Source: Dehalococcoidia bacterium
GTDB lineage: Bacteria > Chloroflexota > Dehalococcoidia > Lucifugimonadales > Lucifugimonadaceae
DNA: 58,669 bases
Direction of reading: 5' to 3'
Assembly: GCA_014239735.1 (NCBI GenBank)
Contig: JAAZYI010000024.1
Location: forward strand, 1-58,669
Part shown: in pieces, positions 51,062 to 58,669 of the stretch
Layout: every line of letters begins with the position of its first letter
Position numbering within the stretch: position 1 is the first letter of the stretch
The notes under the pieces: generated by a model
What the model saw: only the letters and a program-made list of their open reading frames with translations
Databases searched by the model: none
Told to the model about the DNA's origin: nothing
Made by a program: the position numbers and the translations under genes

Positions 51062-51649
51062 ATGAGAAAAGCTGAATTAAAAAGAAATACCAAAGAAACT
51101 AATGTTAATGTTTCTATTAATTTAGATGGGTCCGGGTTAAGCAAAATTAATACCCCATTTGGCATGCTGTCTCATATGCTAGAGCAAATTTCTAAGCACG
51201 CCAACATAGATCTAGAAGTTAAAGTTGATGGCGATGTTGAAACTGGCTCTCATCATGTAGTTGAAGATACTGCAATAGTTTTAGGGCAGTGCATAGACAA
51301 AGCTTTAGGAGATAGGTCAGGTGTTGAGAGAATGGCTGATTCTACAGTTCCTCTTGATGAGTCTTTATCTATGGTTGCGCTAGATCTAGGTGGTAGAGGA
51401 TATCATTCAATAGATATACAGCCTTCAAATCAAATAGGAGATTTTCCTACTGACATGGCAAGGCATTTTTTTGAAACCTTGGCGGTTGAGTCAAAAATGG
51501 CTCTTCACGTAAAAACTATGGCAGGAAAAAATGAGCATCATGTAATTGAATCTGTTTTTAAAGCTTTTGCTAAAACATTTAAAAAAGCTATTAAGATTGA
51601 TAAAAACTTAAAAGGCTCTATTCCAAGCACTAAAGGTAAATTATCTTAA
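51062..51649 (+). CDS. hisB: Imidazoleglycerol-phosphate dehydratase
   Basis: The 195-residue protein is a monofunctional IGPD. Metal-binding motifs are GMLSHMLEQISKHANIDL (about 33-50), SHHVVEDTAI (about 67-76) and NEHHVIESVFKAFA (about 159-172). It lacks the phosphatase domain present in E. coli HisB. It ends the his operon and converges with 4 bp overlap on purS. Confidence 0.96.
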   Translation: MRKAELKRNTKETNVNVSINLDGSGLSKINTPFGMLSHMLEQISKHANIDLEVKVDGDVETGSHHVVEDTAIVLGQCIDKALGDRSGVERMADSTVPLDESLSMVALDLGGRGYHSIDIQPSNQIGDFPTDMARHFFETLAVESKMALHVKTMAGKNEHHVIESVFKAFAKTFKKAIKIDKNLKGSIPSTKGKLS

Positions 51650-51891
51650 TTTATTTCAATTTCGTAATTTTCAATTACAGGATTAGATAGTAGCTTTTCG
51701 CATAATTCAATACATAAACCTCTTGCTTTTTCTTTAGAATTAGAGCTGATCTCAAAAGAAAATAATTTTCCGCTTGAAAGATTTGAAATTTCATCAAAAC
51801 CTAAATTACGAATTGCGTCAAAAATCGATATAGCCTGAGGGTCATTGATTCCAGGTTTAAAATTTACTTTAACGTCGGCATTAAAGATCAT
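51646..51891 (-). CDS. purS: Phosphoribosylformylglycinamidine synthase subunit PurS
   Basis: The 81-residue protein starts at ATG 51891, overlapping the stop of the gene before it. VKVNFKPGINDPQAISIFDA (about 6-25) is the family opening and LGFDEISNLSSGKLFSFEI follows. PurS is the small subunit that works with PurQ and PurL in the fourth step of purine synthesis. purQ and purL are not next to it, because the operon ends against hisB. Confidence 0.9.
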   Translation of the reverse strand: MIFNADVKVNFKPGINDPQAISIFDAIRNLGFDEISNLSSGKLFSFEISSNSKEKARGLCIELCEKLLSNPVIENYEIEIN

Positions 51892-52610
51892 TATTGAATG
51901 GCATCTCCCCAATAGTTTCCTATCCAGCTCTCAGGCGCGCGATCTCTGTAAGATTTAATAAATTCTTTTATACTTTCCTTGTCAAATTCATCAAGAAACA
52001 AAACATGCCTCCATGCAGTTATTGCAATTTTCTTATCTAGTCCGGCATAAGGCGACATGACAATTTGGATGTCATCTTCTTTTATTAAATTATCCAATTT
52101 CTTAATTAAATCATTACATGGTGATTCGCAGTCATAATGGAACCCAATGCCCCCATGGGCAAGATTATGAAGCAATGCCTCATCTGCAACCTCTTCATTG
52201 TATTTACCCCATTTTATCGGAGCCCCAAATGGAGCTAAATCCTCAATATCAGGCCTAATTGCCCAATGAGGCCCAGACGTAGCTGGCTTGGTTTGATATG
52301 GTATGTGAGCCGAACCTACTAATATTTTTTGATTCCCTAAGTCTTCAAGAGCTTTTGTAGGTCCTCCAGCATTAAAAGGGAGAGGCTCTCTTACCTTTAC
52401 GCTAGACCTACTACCCAGAAGTCCTGGCAAAACTAAACTTGCTATAACTAAAATGGCAAATATTGATATAGAGGCAACAATAATAGTTTCTCTTGCCTTT
52501 TTTCTTTTTTCTGCTCTTTTTCTCCTGTTTGCCCTAATTTGAGATTTTGGAACTCCTCTTCTCTCAGGAGGCCTATTTGAAGCTACTCGTTTTTTTTCAT
52601 TATCATTCAT
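51891..52610 (-). CDS. DUF3105 membrane-anchored protein in the purine operon
   Basis: The 239-residue protein has a very basic N-terminus (residues 1-42, RRKRAEKRKKA), one membrane helix (about 43-68) and a DUF3105 domain outside. That domain is recognised from the Trp-Ala region YQTKPATSGPHWA (about 105-117) and the HNLAHGGIGFHYDC segment with conserved His. The family is common in Chloroflexota and Actinomycetota and has no known function. It lies between purC and purS with overlapping codons. A role in purine synthesis is not implied by sequence alone. Confidence 0.85.
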   Translation of the reverse strand: MNDNEKKRVASNRPPERRGVPKSQIRANRRKRAEKRKKARETIIVASISIFAILVIASLVLPGLLGSRSSVKVREPLPFNAGGPTKALEDLGNQKILVGSAHIPYQTKPATSGPHWAIRPDIEDLAPFGAPIKWGKYNEEVADEALLHNLAHGGIGFHYDCESPCNDLIKKLDNLIKEDDIQIVMSPYAGLDKKIAITAWRHVLFLDEFDKESIKEFIKSYRDRAPESWIGNYWGDAIQ

Positions 52611-52614
52611 AGCT

Positions 52615-53523
52615 TTATAACTTTATACCAGTAACTGTTTCCAAACAATCGATATATTTTTCGATAGTTTTATCTAAAACATCTTTAGGCATTTGGGGTG
52701 GTGGTGGCTTTTTATTCCAATCTTGAGCCAAAAGCCAATTTCTTAAATATTGCTTATCGTAAGGAAGAGGAGATTTTCCAGGATTATAATCATCTGCGCT
52801 CCAAAACCTGCTTGAATCAGGTGTAAGAGCCTCATCAATAAGAGATAATTTATTATCTATAAATCCAAATTCAAATTTAGTGTCGGCTAGAATCATTCCT
52901 TTAGATTTTGAATATTCATGAGCATAAGTATAGATCTCAATGCTTTTAAGCTTAACTTGATTATATAAATCTTCTCCTATTAATTCTTTAGTTTCGTCTG
53001 GTGATAGAGGCTCATCATGTCCTACCTCAGCTTTAGTGCTTGGGGTAAAAATAAATTCAGGGAATTCTTCAGCTTCTATTAAATCTTGCGGTATAGATAT
53101 TTTGTTAACTGTTTTAGTTTTTGTATATTCTGACCATGCTGATCCGGTTATATATCCTCTAACTATACATTCTATATCTATTCTTTTGGCCTTTTTTACA
53201 ACCATAGATCTTTTTCTTAAATCTTCATCTAGGCTCTCAGCAATTGGAAAATCAGATATCATCTCAAAAGTTTCAGGATCAGATGCAAGTCCAATGAAAT
53301 GATTAGGGATTATATGTTCTGTTTTTTCAAACCAAAACTCAGACATCTTTGCCAATACTTCCCCCTTTTTAGGTATGGCTGTATCCATAACAACATCAAA
53401 TGCAGAAATCCTGTCTGTAATAACCATTAGCAGAAGTTCTTTATTTAACTCATATGTATCTCTTACTTTGCCTCTATGAGTAATATTGGGTAAATCTGAA
53501 TTATAAATTCCTTTTTGACTCAC
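52615..53523 (-). CDS. purC: Phosphoribosylaminoimidazole-succinocarboxamide synthase
   Basis: The 302-residue SAICAR synthase is of the longer type. It begins ITHRGKVRDTYEL (about 14-26), and has MVITDRISAFDVVM (about 33-46), ECIVRGYITGSAW (about 102-114) and the FGFIDNKLSLIDEALTPDSSRFW segment with nucleotide and Mg ligands. Length is near the eukaryote-like/long bacterial form, about 300 residues. It adjoins purB with no gap. Confidence 0.96.
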   Translation of the reverse strand: MSQKGIYNSDLPNITHRGKVRDTYELNKELLLMVITDRISAFDVVMDTAIPKKGEVLAKMSEFWFEKTEHIIPNHFIGLASDPETFEMISDFPIAESLDEDLRKRSMVVKKAKRIDIECIVRGYITGSAWSEYTKTKTVNKISIPQDLIEAEEFPEFIFTPSTKAEVGHDEPLSPDETKELIGEDLYNQVKLKSIEIYTYAHEYSKSKGMILADTKFEFGFIDNKLSLIDEALTPDSSRFWSADDYNPGKSPLPYDKQYLRNWLLAQDWNKKPPPPQMPKDVLDKTIEKYIDCLETVTGIKL

Positions 53524-54822
53524 TTAGAATCCTAACCTGCCATATATGTCATCAATAAATTTTAAATAATAATCATGATCGAATAATGAATCTATTTCAT
53601 TTTTTGACAGTTTTTCTTTTACTAAATTGTTATTTTGTATAAGAACCTTAAAATTTTCCCCTTTATCAATCGATTTCATTGCAGCGCTTTGCACCATTTC
53701 ATATGCTTCTTTTCTATCTACGCCTTTTTCAACAAGGGAAAGCATAACTTTTTCAGAAAAGACAATACCTCCTCCTTTATTTAAATTCTCTTCCATTTTC
53801 TCTGGAAAGACTGTCATTTCGCTAATTATGTTCTTAAAAGTTTGCAATATATAGTCTGTTGCTAAGAAAGAGTCAGGTATAGTGATTCTTTCAGCAGAAG
53901 AATGAGAAATATCTCTTTCGTTCCATAGCGGGACATTTTCTAGAGCAACAATTGAATTTGATCTGATAACTCTAGATATTCCACTTATCCTTTCAGATAG
54001 TTCAGGATTTCTTTTGTGTGGCATTGAAGATGAGCCTGTTGATACAAATCCTGGCTTCCCAAAAGGTTCTTGAATTTCACCAATTTCTGTCCTTTGTAGT
54101 GATCTTATTTCGGTTGCAAACTTATCTAAACTTGAAGCAATAAGTGCCAATCTTTGCATCACATCAGCATGCCTATCTCTTTGAATTACTTGATTGGTTA
54201 CTGGGGCAGGCTTAAGACCTAATTCTTTACATACTATTTCCTCTATTTCAGGAGGAACACTTGCGTGTGTGCCTACTGGGCCAGATATCATGCCAACTGA
54301 GGCAAAATTCCTAACATCTTTTATCCTTTTTAAGTGCCTATCTGTCTCATCCCACCATAAAGCTAATTTTAAACCAAAGCTCATTGGTTCAGCATGTATA
54401 CCATGAGACCTACCCACGCATGGAGTATATTTAAGTTCAATGGCCCTCTTTTTCAGCGCATTTTTGAGTTCATCTAGAGAGGCTGATATGACATCAAGAC
54501 TTTGAATTATCTGTAGGCTCAACGAAGTATCTTTTACATCGTTAGAAGTCAGGCCATGATGAATCCATCTGCTTTCGCCTCCAAGGTTCTCGCTAATTGC
54601 TCTCGTAAATGAAATTAGATCGTGTTTAGTTTCTTCAAACCATTTATTATATTTTGAGATATCAAATTTGGCTTTCTTAATTTTTTCTATATCTGAGTCA
54701 GGAATTATTCCAATTTTATTCCAAGCTATGCATGCTGCAATTTCAATTTCAAGCCAAAGATTAAAGGTGTTCTCTTCGCCCCATATTTCTCTCATTTTTT
54801 TAGTTGTATATCTTGAAATCAT
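53524..54822 (-). CDS. purB: Adenylosuccinate lyase
   Basis: The 432-residue enzyme has the fumarase-superfamily pattern: HHGLTSNDVKDTSLSLQ (about 88-104), GRSHGIHAEPMSFGLK (about 138-153), and the signature GSSSMPHKRNPELSE (about 261-275) with the flexible catalytic loop. It acts twice in AMP synthesis. It overlaps purD by 4 bp. Length is normal. Confidence 0.96.
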   Translation of the reverse strand: MISRYTTKKMREIWGEENTFNLWLEIEIAACIAWNKIGIIPDSDIEKIKKAKFDISKYNKWFEETKHDLISFTRAISENLGGESRWIHHGLTSNDVKDTSLSLQIIQSLDVISASLDELKNALKKRAIELKYTPCVGRSHGIHAEPMSFGLKLALWWDETDRHLKRIKDVRNFASVGMISGPVGTHASVPPEIEEIVCKELGLKPAPVTNQVIQRDRHADVMQRLALIASSLDKFATEIRSLQRTEIGEIQEPFGKPGFVSTGSSSMPHKRNPELSERISGISRVIRSNSIVALENVPLWNERDISHSSAERITIPDSFLATDYILQTFKNIISEMTVFPEKMEENLNKGGGIVFSEKVMLSLVEKGVDRKEAYEMVQSAAMKSIDKGENFKVLIQNNNLVKEKLSKNEIDSLFDHDYYLKFIDDIYGRLGF

Positions 54823-56090
54823 AGATTTCTGTTTTCTCCTATATCTTTTCTGTAGTGCATTCCATCAAATTTAACAGACCTTACTTTTTTGTATGCTAAC
54901 TCTTTAGACTCTTTATAGTCTTTTCCTAGTCCTACGCAAATTAAAACTCTTCCTCCATCAGTATAGATTTTACTTAGATTATTTGATTTTGTCCCTGCAT
55001 GAAAAACTATTGACCTAAATTCTTCCTTTGAGCCAGACAATCCGACTATTTCTTTGTTGGATATATATTTTCCTGGATACCCATTTGAAGCTAAAACAAC
55101 TCCAGTTGAATAAGTGTCTTCTAATTCAATATGAATATTTTCATTTAAGGGAGACTTTGAAGATTTTATTAAAATTTCTAGTAAATCTGATTTGATTCTT
55201 GGCATAAAAACTTGGGTTTCGGGATCTCCAAATCTGCAATTGAATTCAAGAACTTTTATGCCTTTTTTAGTAATAATTAAGCCTGCAAATAAAATTCCTG
55301 TATATGGGCATCCTTCATTAGCCATGGCTTCAGCAGTTGGGATAATTATATTATTCTTTATTTTTTTTTCCATGTCTGAGGTCCAAAAAGGAGGAGGACT
55401 TATTGCGCCCATCCCACCTGTATTAGGGCCGATATCACCATCAAATATTCTCTTGTAATCACAGGCAGGGACGCAATTGGATACATTTTTATTATTTACT
55501 AATGCAAATACGCTAATCTCTGTTCCGTAAAGGCGCTCTTCAATTAGAATTTCTTCTCCAGATTTCCCAAATTTATTTTCAATGAATATTTCTTTTAAAG
55601 CTTCATTTACGTCTTCTAAAGATTCGGGAAGAAATACTCCTTTTCCTGATGCAATCCCATTGACTTTTATTACCCACTCTGAGGGGTTATTATTATTAAA
55701 AAATTCTAAACTAGACTCTAGGTTAGAAAATTGAGTGCTTTTTGCGCAAGGAATTGAATATTTCTTAAATAAATTTTTTGCCCAAATCTTTGATCCTTCG
55801 ATATTTGAAGCAGATTTAGTAGGGCCAAATATTGTTAATTTATTCTTCTTAAATTCATCTACAATTCCATCAATTAAGGGCGCTTCAGGGCCAACAATAG
55901 TTAATGAGACTTTGTTCTGATGCGCAAAATGTATAGATTCTTGTATAGATAGCTCTGGGATATTAGTTCCAAACGCAGAAGTTCCTCCATTCCCGGGAGA
56001 AATATAAAGAGTGTCTAAAAGCTTGCTTTGAGAAATTTTCCAAGCTATCGCAGACTCTCTGCCTCCTCCTCCTATTAAAAGAACATTCAT
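54819..56090 (-). CDS. purD: Phosphoribosylamine-glycine ligase
   Basis: The 423-residue ATP-grasp enzyme opens NVLLIGGGGRESAIAWKI (about 2-19), has VKVNGIASGKGVFLP in the ATP-grasp region (about 140-154), and GDIGPNTGGMGAISPPP (about 214-230). FNCRFGDPETQV (about 277-288) is the metal-binding motif. It is the first gene of the purine operon, divergent from the tsaC-type gene with an 82-bp spacer. Confidence 0.96.
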   Translation of the reverse strand: MNVLLIGGGGRESAIAWKISQSKLLDTLYISPGNGGTSAFGTNIPELSIQESIHFAHQNKVSLTIVGPEAPLIDGIVDEFKKNKLTIFGPTKSASNIEGSKIWAKNLFKKYSIPCAKSTQFSNLESSLEFFNNNNPSEWVIKVNGIASGKGVFLPESLEDVNEALKEIFIENKFGKSGEEILIEERLYGTEISVFALVNNKNVSNCVPACDYKRIFDGDIGPNTGGMGAISPPPFWTSDMEKKIKNNIIIPTAEAMANEGCPYTGILFAGLIITKKGIKVLEFNCRFGDPETQVFMPRIKSDLLEILIKSSKSPLNENIHIELEDTYSTGVVLASNGYPGKYISNKEIVGLSGSKEEFRSIVFHAGTKSNNLSKIYTDGGRVLICVGLGKDYKESKELAYKKVRSVKFDGMHYRKDIGENRNL

Positions 56091-56172
56091 TTAATTTACC
56101 TCCGTCAAATATAATGTTTATCATAATAAGGATTTAATGTATGTATAATTTAAAAAATCTTAATTTAAGTAT

Positions 56173-56799
56173 TTGAGCACTAAATATAAAATAGAACTTG
56201 AAGAAGCTGCGATTGAATTAGAATCGGGAAAAATTATTACCATCCCTACTGATACTTTTTACGGCTTAGCTTGTGATGCAACTAATGCAGGAACCGTAAA
56301 AAACTTATTTAAAATAAAAGAGAGAGAGATAAATAAGCCTGTGCCAGTTTTAATAGCTGACTCAAAAGACCTGTATAAATTTAATGCATCATCGCCTTTA
56401 ATAGATAAATTAGTTGGCCAGCTTTGGCCAGGCCCATTAACTTTGATTTTAGAGACAAATTATGATTTTCCTGAAGGAACTGTTAAAAATAACGGGTGCG
56501 TAGGATTTAGAGTTCCTGATCTAAAATTTGCAAGAGATCTTATTAGAATGATTAATAGACCTTTGACTGGCACAAGTGCAAATATTTCTAATTTTTCTGA
56601 GACAAAAGATTTAGACATTTTAAAAAATAATCTTAAAGAGAAGGACATAGGAAAGTTTGTTGATATAAGTTGTGGTTCGGAAGATCTGCCGTCTACAGTT
56701 CTTAAAATAGATAGAAGAAAAATAAAAATAATTAGAAAAGGGCCAATTTCCAAATCCTTGATAAAATCTATATTAGGAGATGATTTTAAATATGAATAA
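56173..56799 (+). CDS. tsaC: L-threonylcarbamoyladenylate synthase (Sua5/YrdC family)
   Basis: The 208-residue protein has the YrdC fold with IITIPTDTFYGLACDATN (about 20-37), the KxR-type KIKEREINKPVPVLI (about 47-61) and LVGQLWPGPLTLIL (about 79-92). It forms threonylcarbamoyl-AMP for t6A37 in tRNA, the substrate of MtaB at 12530. The start is TTG at 56173. It overlaps the next gene by 8 bp. Confidence 0.93.
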   Translation: MSTKYKIELEEAAIELESGKIITIPTDTFYGLACDATNAGTVKNLFKIKEREINKPVPVLIADSKDLYKFNASSPLIDKLVGQLWPGPLTLILETNYDFPEGTVKNNGCVGFRVPDLKFARDLIRMINRPLTGTSANISNFSETKDLDILKNNLKEKDIGKFVDISCGSEDLPSTVLKIDRRKIKIIRKGPISKSLIKSILGDDFKYE

Positions 56800-57793
56800 A
56801 GACTTTGAAAAATATATGTCTGAATTTGTAAACGTAAACGAGGTTGATTTATACAGGATTATAAAATATCAGTTGGGATGGGAAGATGAATTTGGTAATA
56901 AGTTTAGTGCTATTCAGAATGTAGATAGGACTTATTCTTCTGTGGTATTAGAAACCTGCTCAATATTTTCTGATGATATTAAGCCTAGTTATCAATTTGC
57001 GACTTCTGTCGAAATACTAGCCAATTCATGGTACGTGCATGAAGATGTGCAAAGTGGAATTACAGAAAGAAATGGCAGATCTTCAGTTTGGTGGACATGG
57101 GGTCCAGCTCAAGGGATAAATACTGGAGATGGCCTTCATGCATTGGCAAGACTATCTTTATTAGAAAATAATTCAAAATTTAACGATTCATTGCTTTTAA
57201 AAGCATTATCAATATTTGATTCTTCTTATTTGACTCTTTGTGAAGGAGAAAATCTAGACATAGATTACCAAGAATCTCCTCTAGTTAAAGAAGAAGAATT
57301 TATGAATATGTTGGAAAAAAAGTCCGGCTCACTTTCTAGCTGTGCTTTTCAGTTTGGATATATTTCATCAGATCCAAAAGCTAATGATGTCAGTGGAAAA
57401 AAATTAGAAATTATTAAGGAGTTAGGTAAAATAAGCGGTATTGTAAGAGAACTAAACTCTCAAAATTCAATTATCCATTCAAAAAACCTTCCGCCAGAAA
57501 TATTTCATAAGTTTTCATCTAAGAAAAAGAATATTATTACCACTTATTTATTAAATAATTCTGATGTTTCAGTCAAAAGAAAAATAGGGGAGATATACTT
57601 AAAAAGAGTTCTTGAGACAAATGATTTAGAGGCATTAAAAGAAGAAGCATTATCTAGCAATTTCAAGGATTACTTAATAAATATAATCACAGATTATAAA
57701 GAAAGATCTTTAAGCATTATAAATGATCTTAGCTTAAACGATCAGCAAAATAAAAAATTATTGAATATTGTATTCCCAAATGAATCTTTTTAA
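56792..57793 (+). CDS. Isoprenyl-diphosphate-synthase-like protein lacking both Asp-rich motifs
   Basis: The 333-residue protein aligns by eye with polyprenyl/GGPP synthases: SVEILANSWYVHEDVQSG (about 72-89), RNGRSSVWWTWGPAQGINTGDGL (about 93-115), LCEGENLDIDY (149-159), EEFMNMLEKKSGSL (168-181) and a Gly-rich helix near 211-217. The first Asp motif DDxxD is replaced by E84-D85-V-Q-S88, and the second is replaced by S223-Q-N-S-I. Both Mg-binding motifs are therefore lost. The frame is intact and the gene overlaps its neighbours, so it is not an obvious pseudogene. It may be a non-catalytic partner or a new prenyl-binding protein. AGGAG fits ATG 56792 better than ATG 56780. Confidence 0.75.
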   Translation: MNKDFEKYMSEFVNVNEVDLYRIIKYQLGWEDEFGNKFSAIQNVDRTYSSVVLETCSIFSDDIKPSYQFATSVEILANSWYVHEDVQSGITERNGRSSVWWTWGPAQGINTGDGLHALARLSLLENNSKFNDSLLLKALSIFDSSYLTLCEGENLDIDYQESPLVKEEEFMNMLEKKSGSLSSCAFQFGYISSDPKANDVSGKKLEIIKELGKISGIVRELNSQNSIIHSKNLPPEIFHKFSSKKKNIITTYLLNNSDVSVKRKIGEIYLKRVLETNDLEALKEEALSSNFKDYLINIITDYKERSLSIINDLSLNDQQNKKLLNIVFPNESF

Positions 57794-58669
57794 CTTAGAT
57801 GATTTAAAGGATGATTACGAGAATATAGATATAAATGTCTTTTTAAGATGTGATTTAAATATAACTGAAAATGATTACACAAGAATAGATCTGTCTATCC
57901 CTACTATATTAGAACTTTTAGAATTTAATTCTGTAAAAAAATTAATTATATGTACTCATTTAGGTAGGCCTAAAAGTAATTTTGACTCCAAATTGAGTAC
58001 TAAAAATATAATAAAACCCTACCTGGAAAAGAAACTAAAAAAGTCGATTATTCAGTTAAATCTAAATGATGATAATGATATAAATAAGCTGATGAATAAT
58101 TCAGGAAAATTAATTTATTTAACTGAAAACATACGTTTTTCTAATGGAGAAACAAATAATAGTGCGGAGTTAGTTGATAAAATTAAATCCTTTTCTGATG
58201 TTTACGTTAATGATGCTTTTGGTGCATCTCACAGAAAACATGCGAGTGTGTATGGGATATCAAATGAAATTAAGTCTTATTCAGGAAGATTATTGGAGAA
58301 AGAAACAGAAGTAGTTGATTCATTAGGTAGCTCAAAATCTAATACCACATTAATACTAGGGGGAGCGAAAATTGAAGACAAGGCAGGAATATTGTCAAAT
58401 TTAGTTGACAAGGCTCAAAGGATACTTATAGGTGGCGGGATGGTTTCAGGCTTCATAACAAAGGATTTTCCAAAAGCATTTAACAAAAAAATTTATGAGG
58501 AAAATGTAGGAAAGTTTTTTGTGCCTAGCGATGTAGTTAAGATTGAAGAATTTTCATCTAAAAGTAAAGCAGAAATAGTTAATGTGGAGTTATTCAATAA
58601 AGGTTCATTTATTATAGATATTGGGCCAAAAACTATTAATAAATATTCAGAAATAATTAAAGACTCTGA
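57780..58669 (+). CDS. pgk: Phosphoglycerate kinase (3' end outside window)
   Basis: A frame opens at ATG 57780, overlapping the previous gene by 14 bp, and continues to the window edge with about 296 residues. The N-domain signature is VFLRCDLNI (about 20-28), followed by CTHLGRPKSNF, LTENIRFSNGETNN, NDAFGASHRKHASVYG (about 144-159) and LILGGAKIEDKAGILSNLVDKA (about 185-206). IGGGMVSGF follows. The C-terminal ATP-binding segment is missing because of the window limit. The enzyme transfers phosphate between 1,3-bisphosphoglycerate and ADP. Confidence 0.95.
   Translation, partial: MNLFNLDDLKDDYENIDINVFLRCDLNITENDYTRIDLSIPTILELLEFNSVKKLIICTHLGRPKSNFDSKLSTKNIIKPYLEKKLKKSIIQLNLNDDNDINKLMNNSGKLIYLTENIRFSNGETNNSAELVDKIKSFSDVYVNDAFGASHRKHASVYGISNEIKSYSGRLLEKETEVVDSLGSSKSNTTLILGGAKIEDKAGILSNLVDKAQRILIGGGMVSGFITKDFPKAFNKKIYEENVGKFFVPSDVVKIEEFSSKSKAEIVNVELFNKGSFIIDIGPKTINKYSEIIKDS

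Overview
This window is about 58.7 kb of a low-GC (roughly 30% by eye), very gene-dense bacterial chromosome. Neighbouring genes often share stop and start codons, spacers are mostly under 100 bp, and I see no insertion sequence, prophage or CRISPR array. The gene content points to a streamlined marine Chloroflexota bacterium, with the SAR202-type lineages my best guess. Reasons are a DUF3105 protein, an enolase-superfamily acid-sugar dehydratase, an RraA-family protein, an HpcH-type aldolase, a sulfatase, a short HisG with HisZ, and a CruF/CruG-type carotenoid cluster. This assignment is an inference from gene content; no rRNA gene is present.

Layout. 1-2120: the end of a Pro/Ala-repeat protein, then an HTTM-DCC membrane protein whose start codon lies in the loop of a 19-bp hairpin. 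2121-6470: a small HTH protein, larB, dnaN, an HpcH-type aldolase and an orphan gene behind an elaborate operator/promoter region, including two unusually long AT-rich spacers. 6463-16344: core genes uvrC, a kinase-like protein, a Xer recombinase, lgt, fabF, mtaB, a metallo-beta-lactamase homologue with altered metal ligands, and pepA. 16382-16932: tRNA-His, tRNA-Arg, a probable structured RNA and a small membrane protein. 16921-31692: catabolic and transport genes (sugar epimerase, acid-sugar dehydratase, two MFS proteins, FAD oxidase plus a lysine-less DHDPS homologue, dehydrogenases, nitroreductase, EamA transporter, SDR, Mog, RraA-like), interrupted by a ctaG cluster of small membrane and lipoproteins.

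31767-34879: a tightly coupled minus-strand operon of CBS protein, sulfatase, tautomerase and two thioredoxin-fold proteins. 35968-42492: a six-gene minus-strand carotenoid operon (crtB, crtI, alpha/beta hydrolase, glycosyltransferase, second crtI-type gene, cruF-like). It predicts an acyclic hydroxylated and glycosylated carotenoid and contains no cyclase. 42551-46846: two zinc alcohol dehydrogenases, an Ldh2-type dehydrogenase and a DUF4432 epimerase, probably for polyol or sugar oxidation. 46856-51649: hisZ-hisG-hisD-hisC-hisB. 51646-56090, facing it: purD-purB-purC-DUF3105-purS. 56173-58669: tsaC/ywlC-type gene, an isoprenyl-diphosphate-synthase homologue that has lost both Asp-rich motifs, and pgk cut by the window edge.

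The most unusual observations are four homologues of known enzymes that lack residues normally required for catalysis (metallo-beta-lactamase, DHDPS, isoprenyl synthase, nucleoside-monophosphate-kinase-like protein), two candidate structured RNAs, the start-codon hairpin at 255-308, and the operator array before the orphan gene at 5826.
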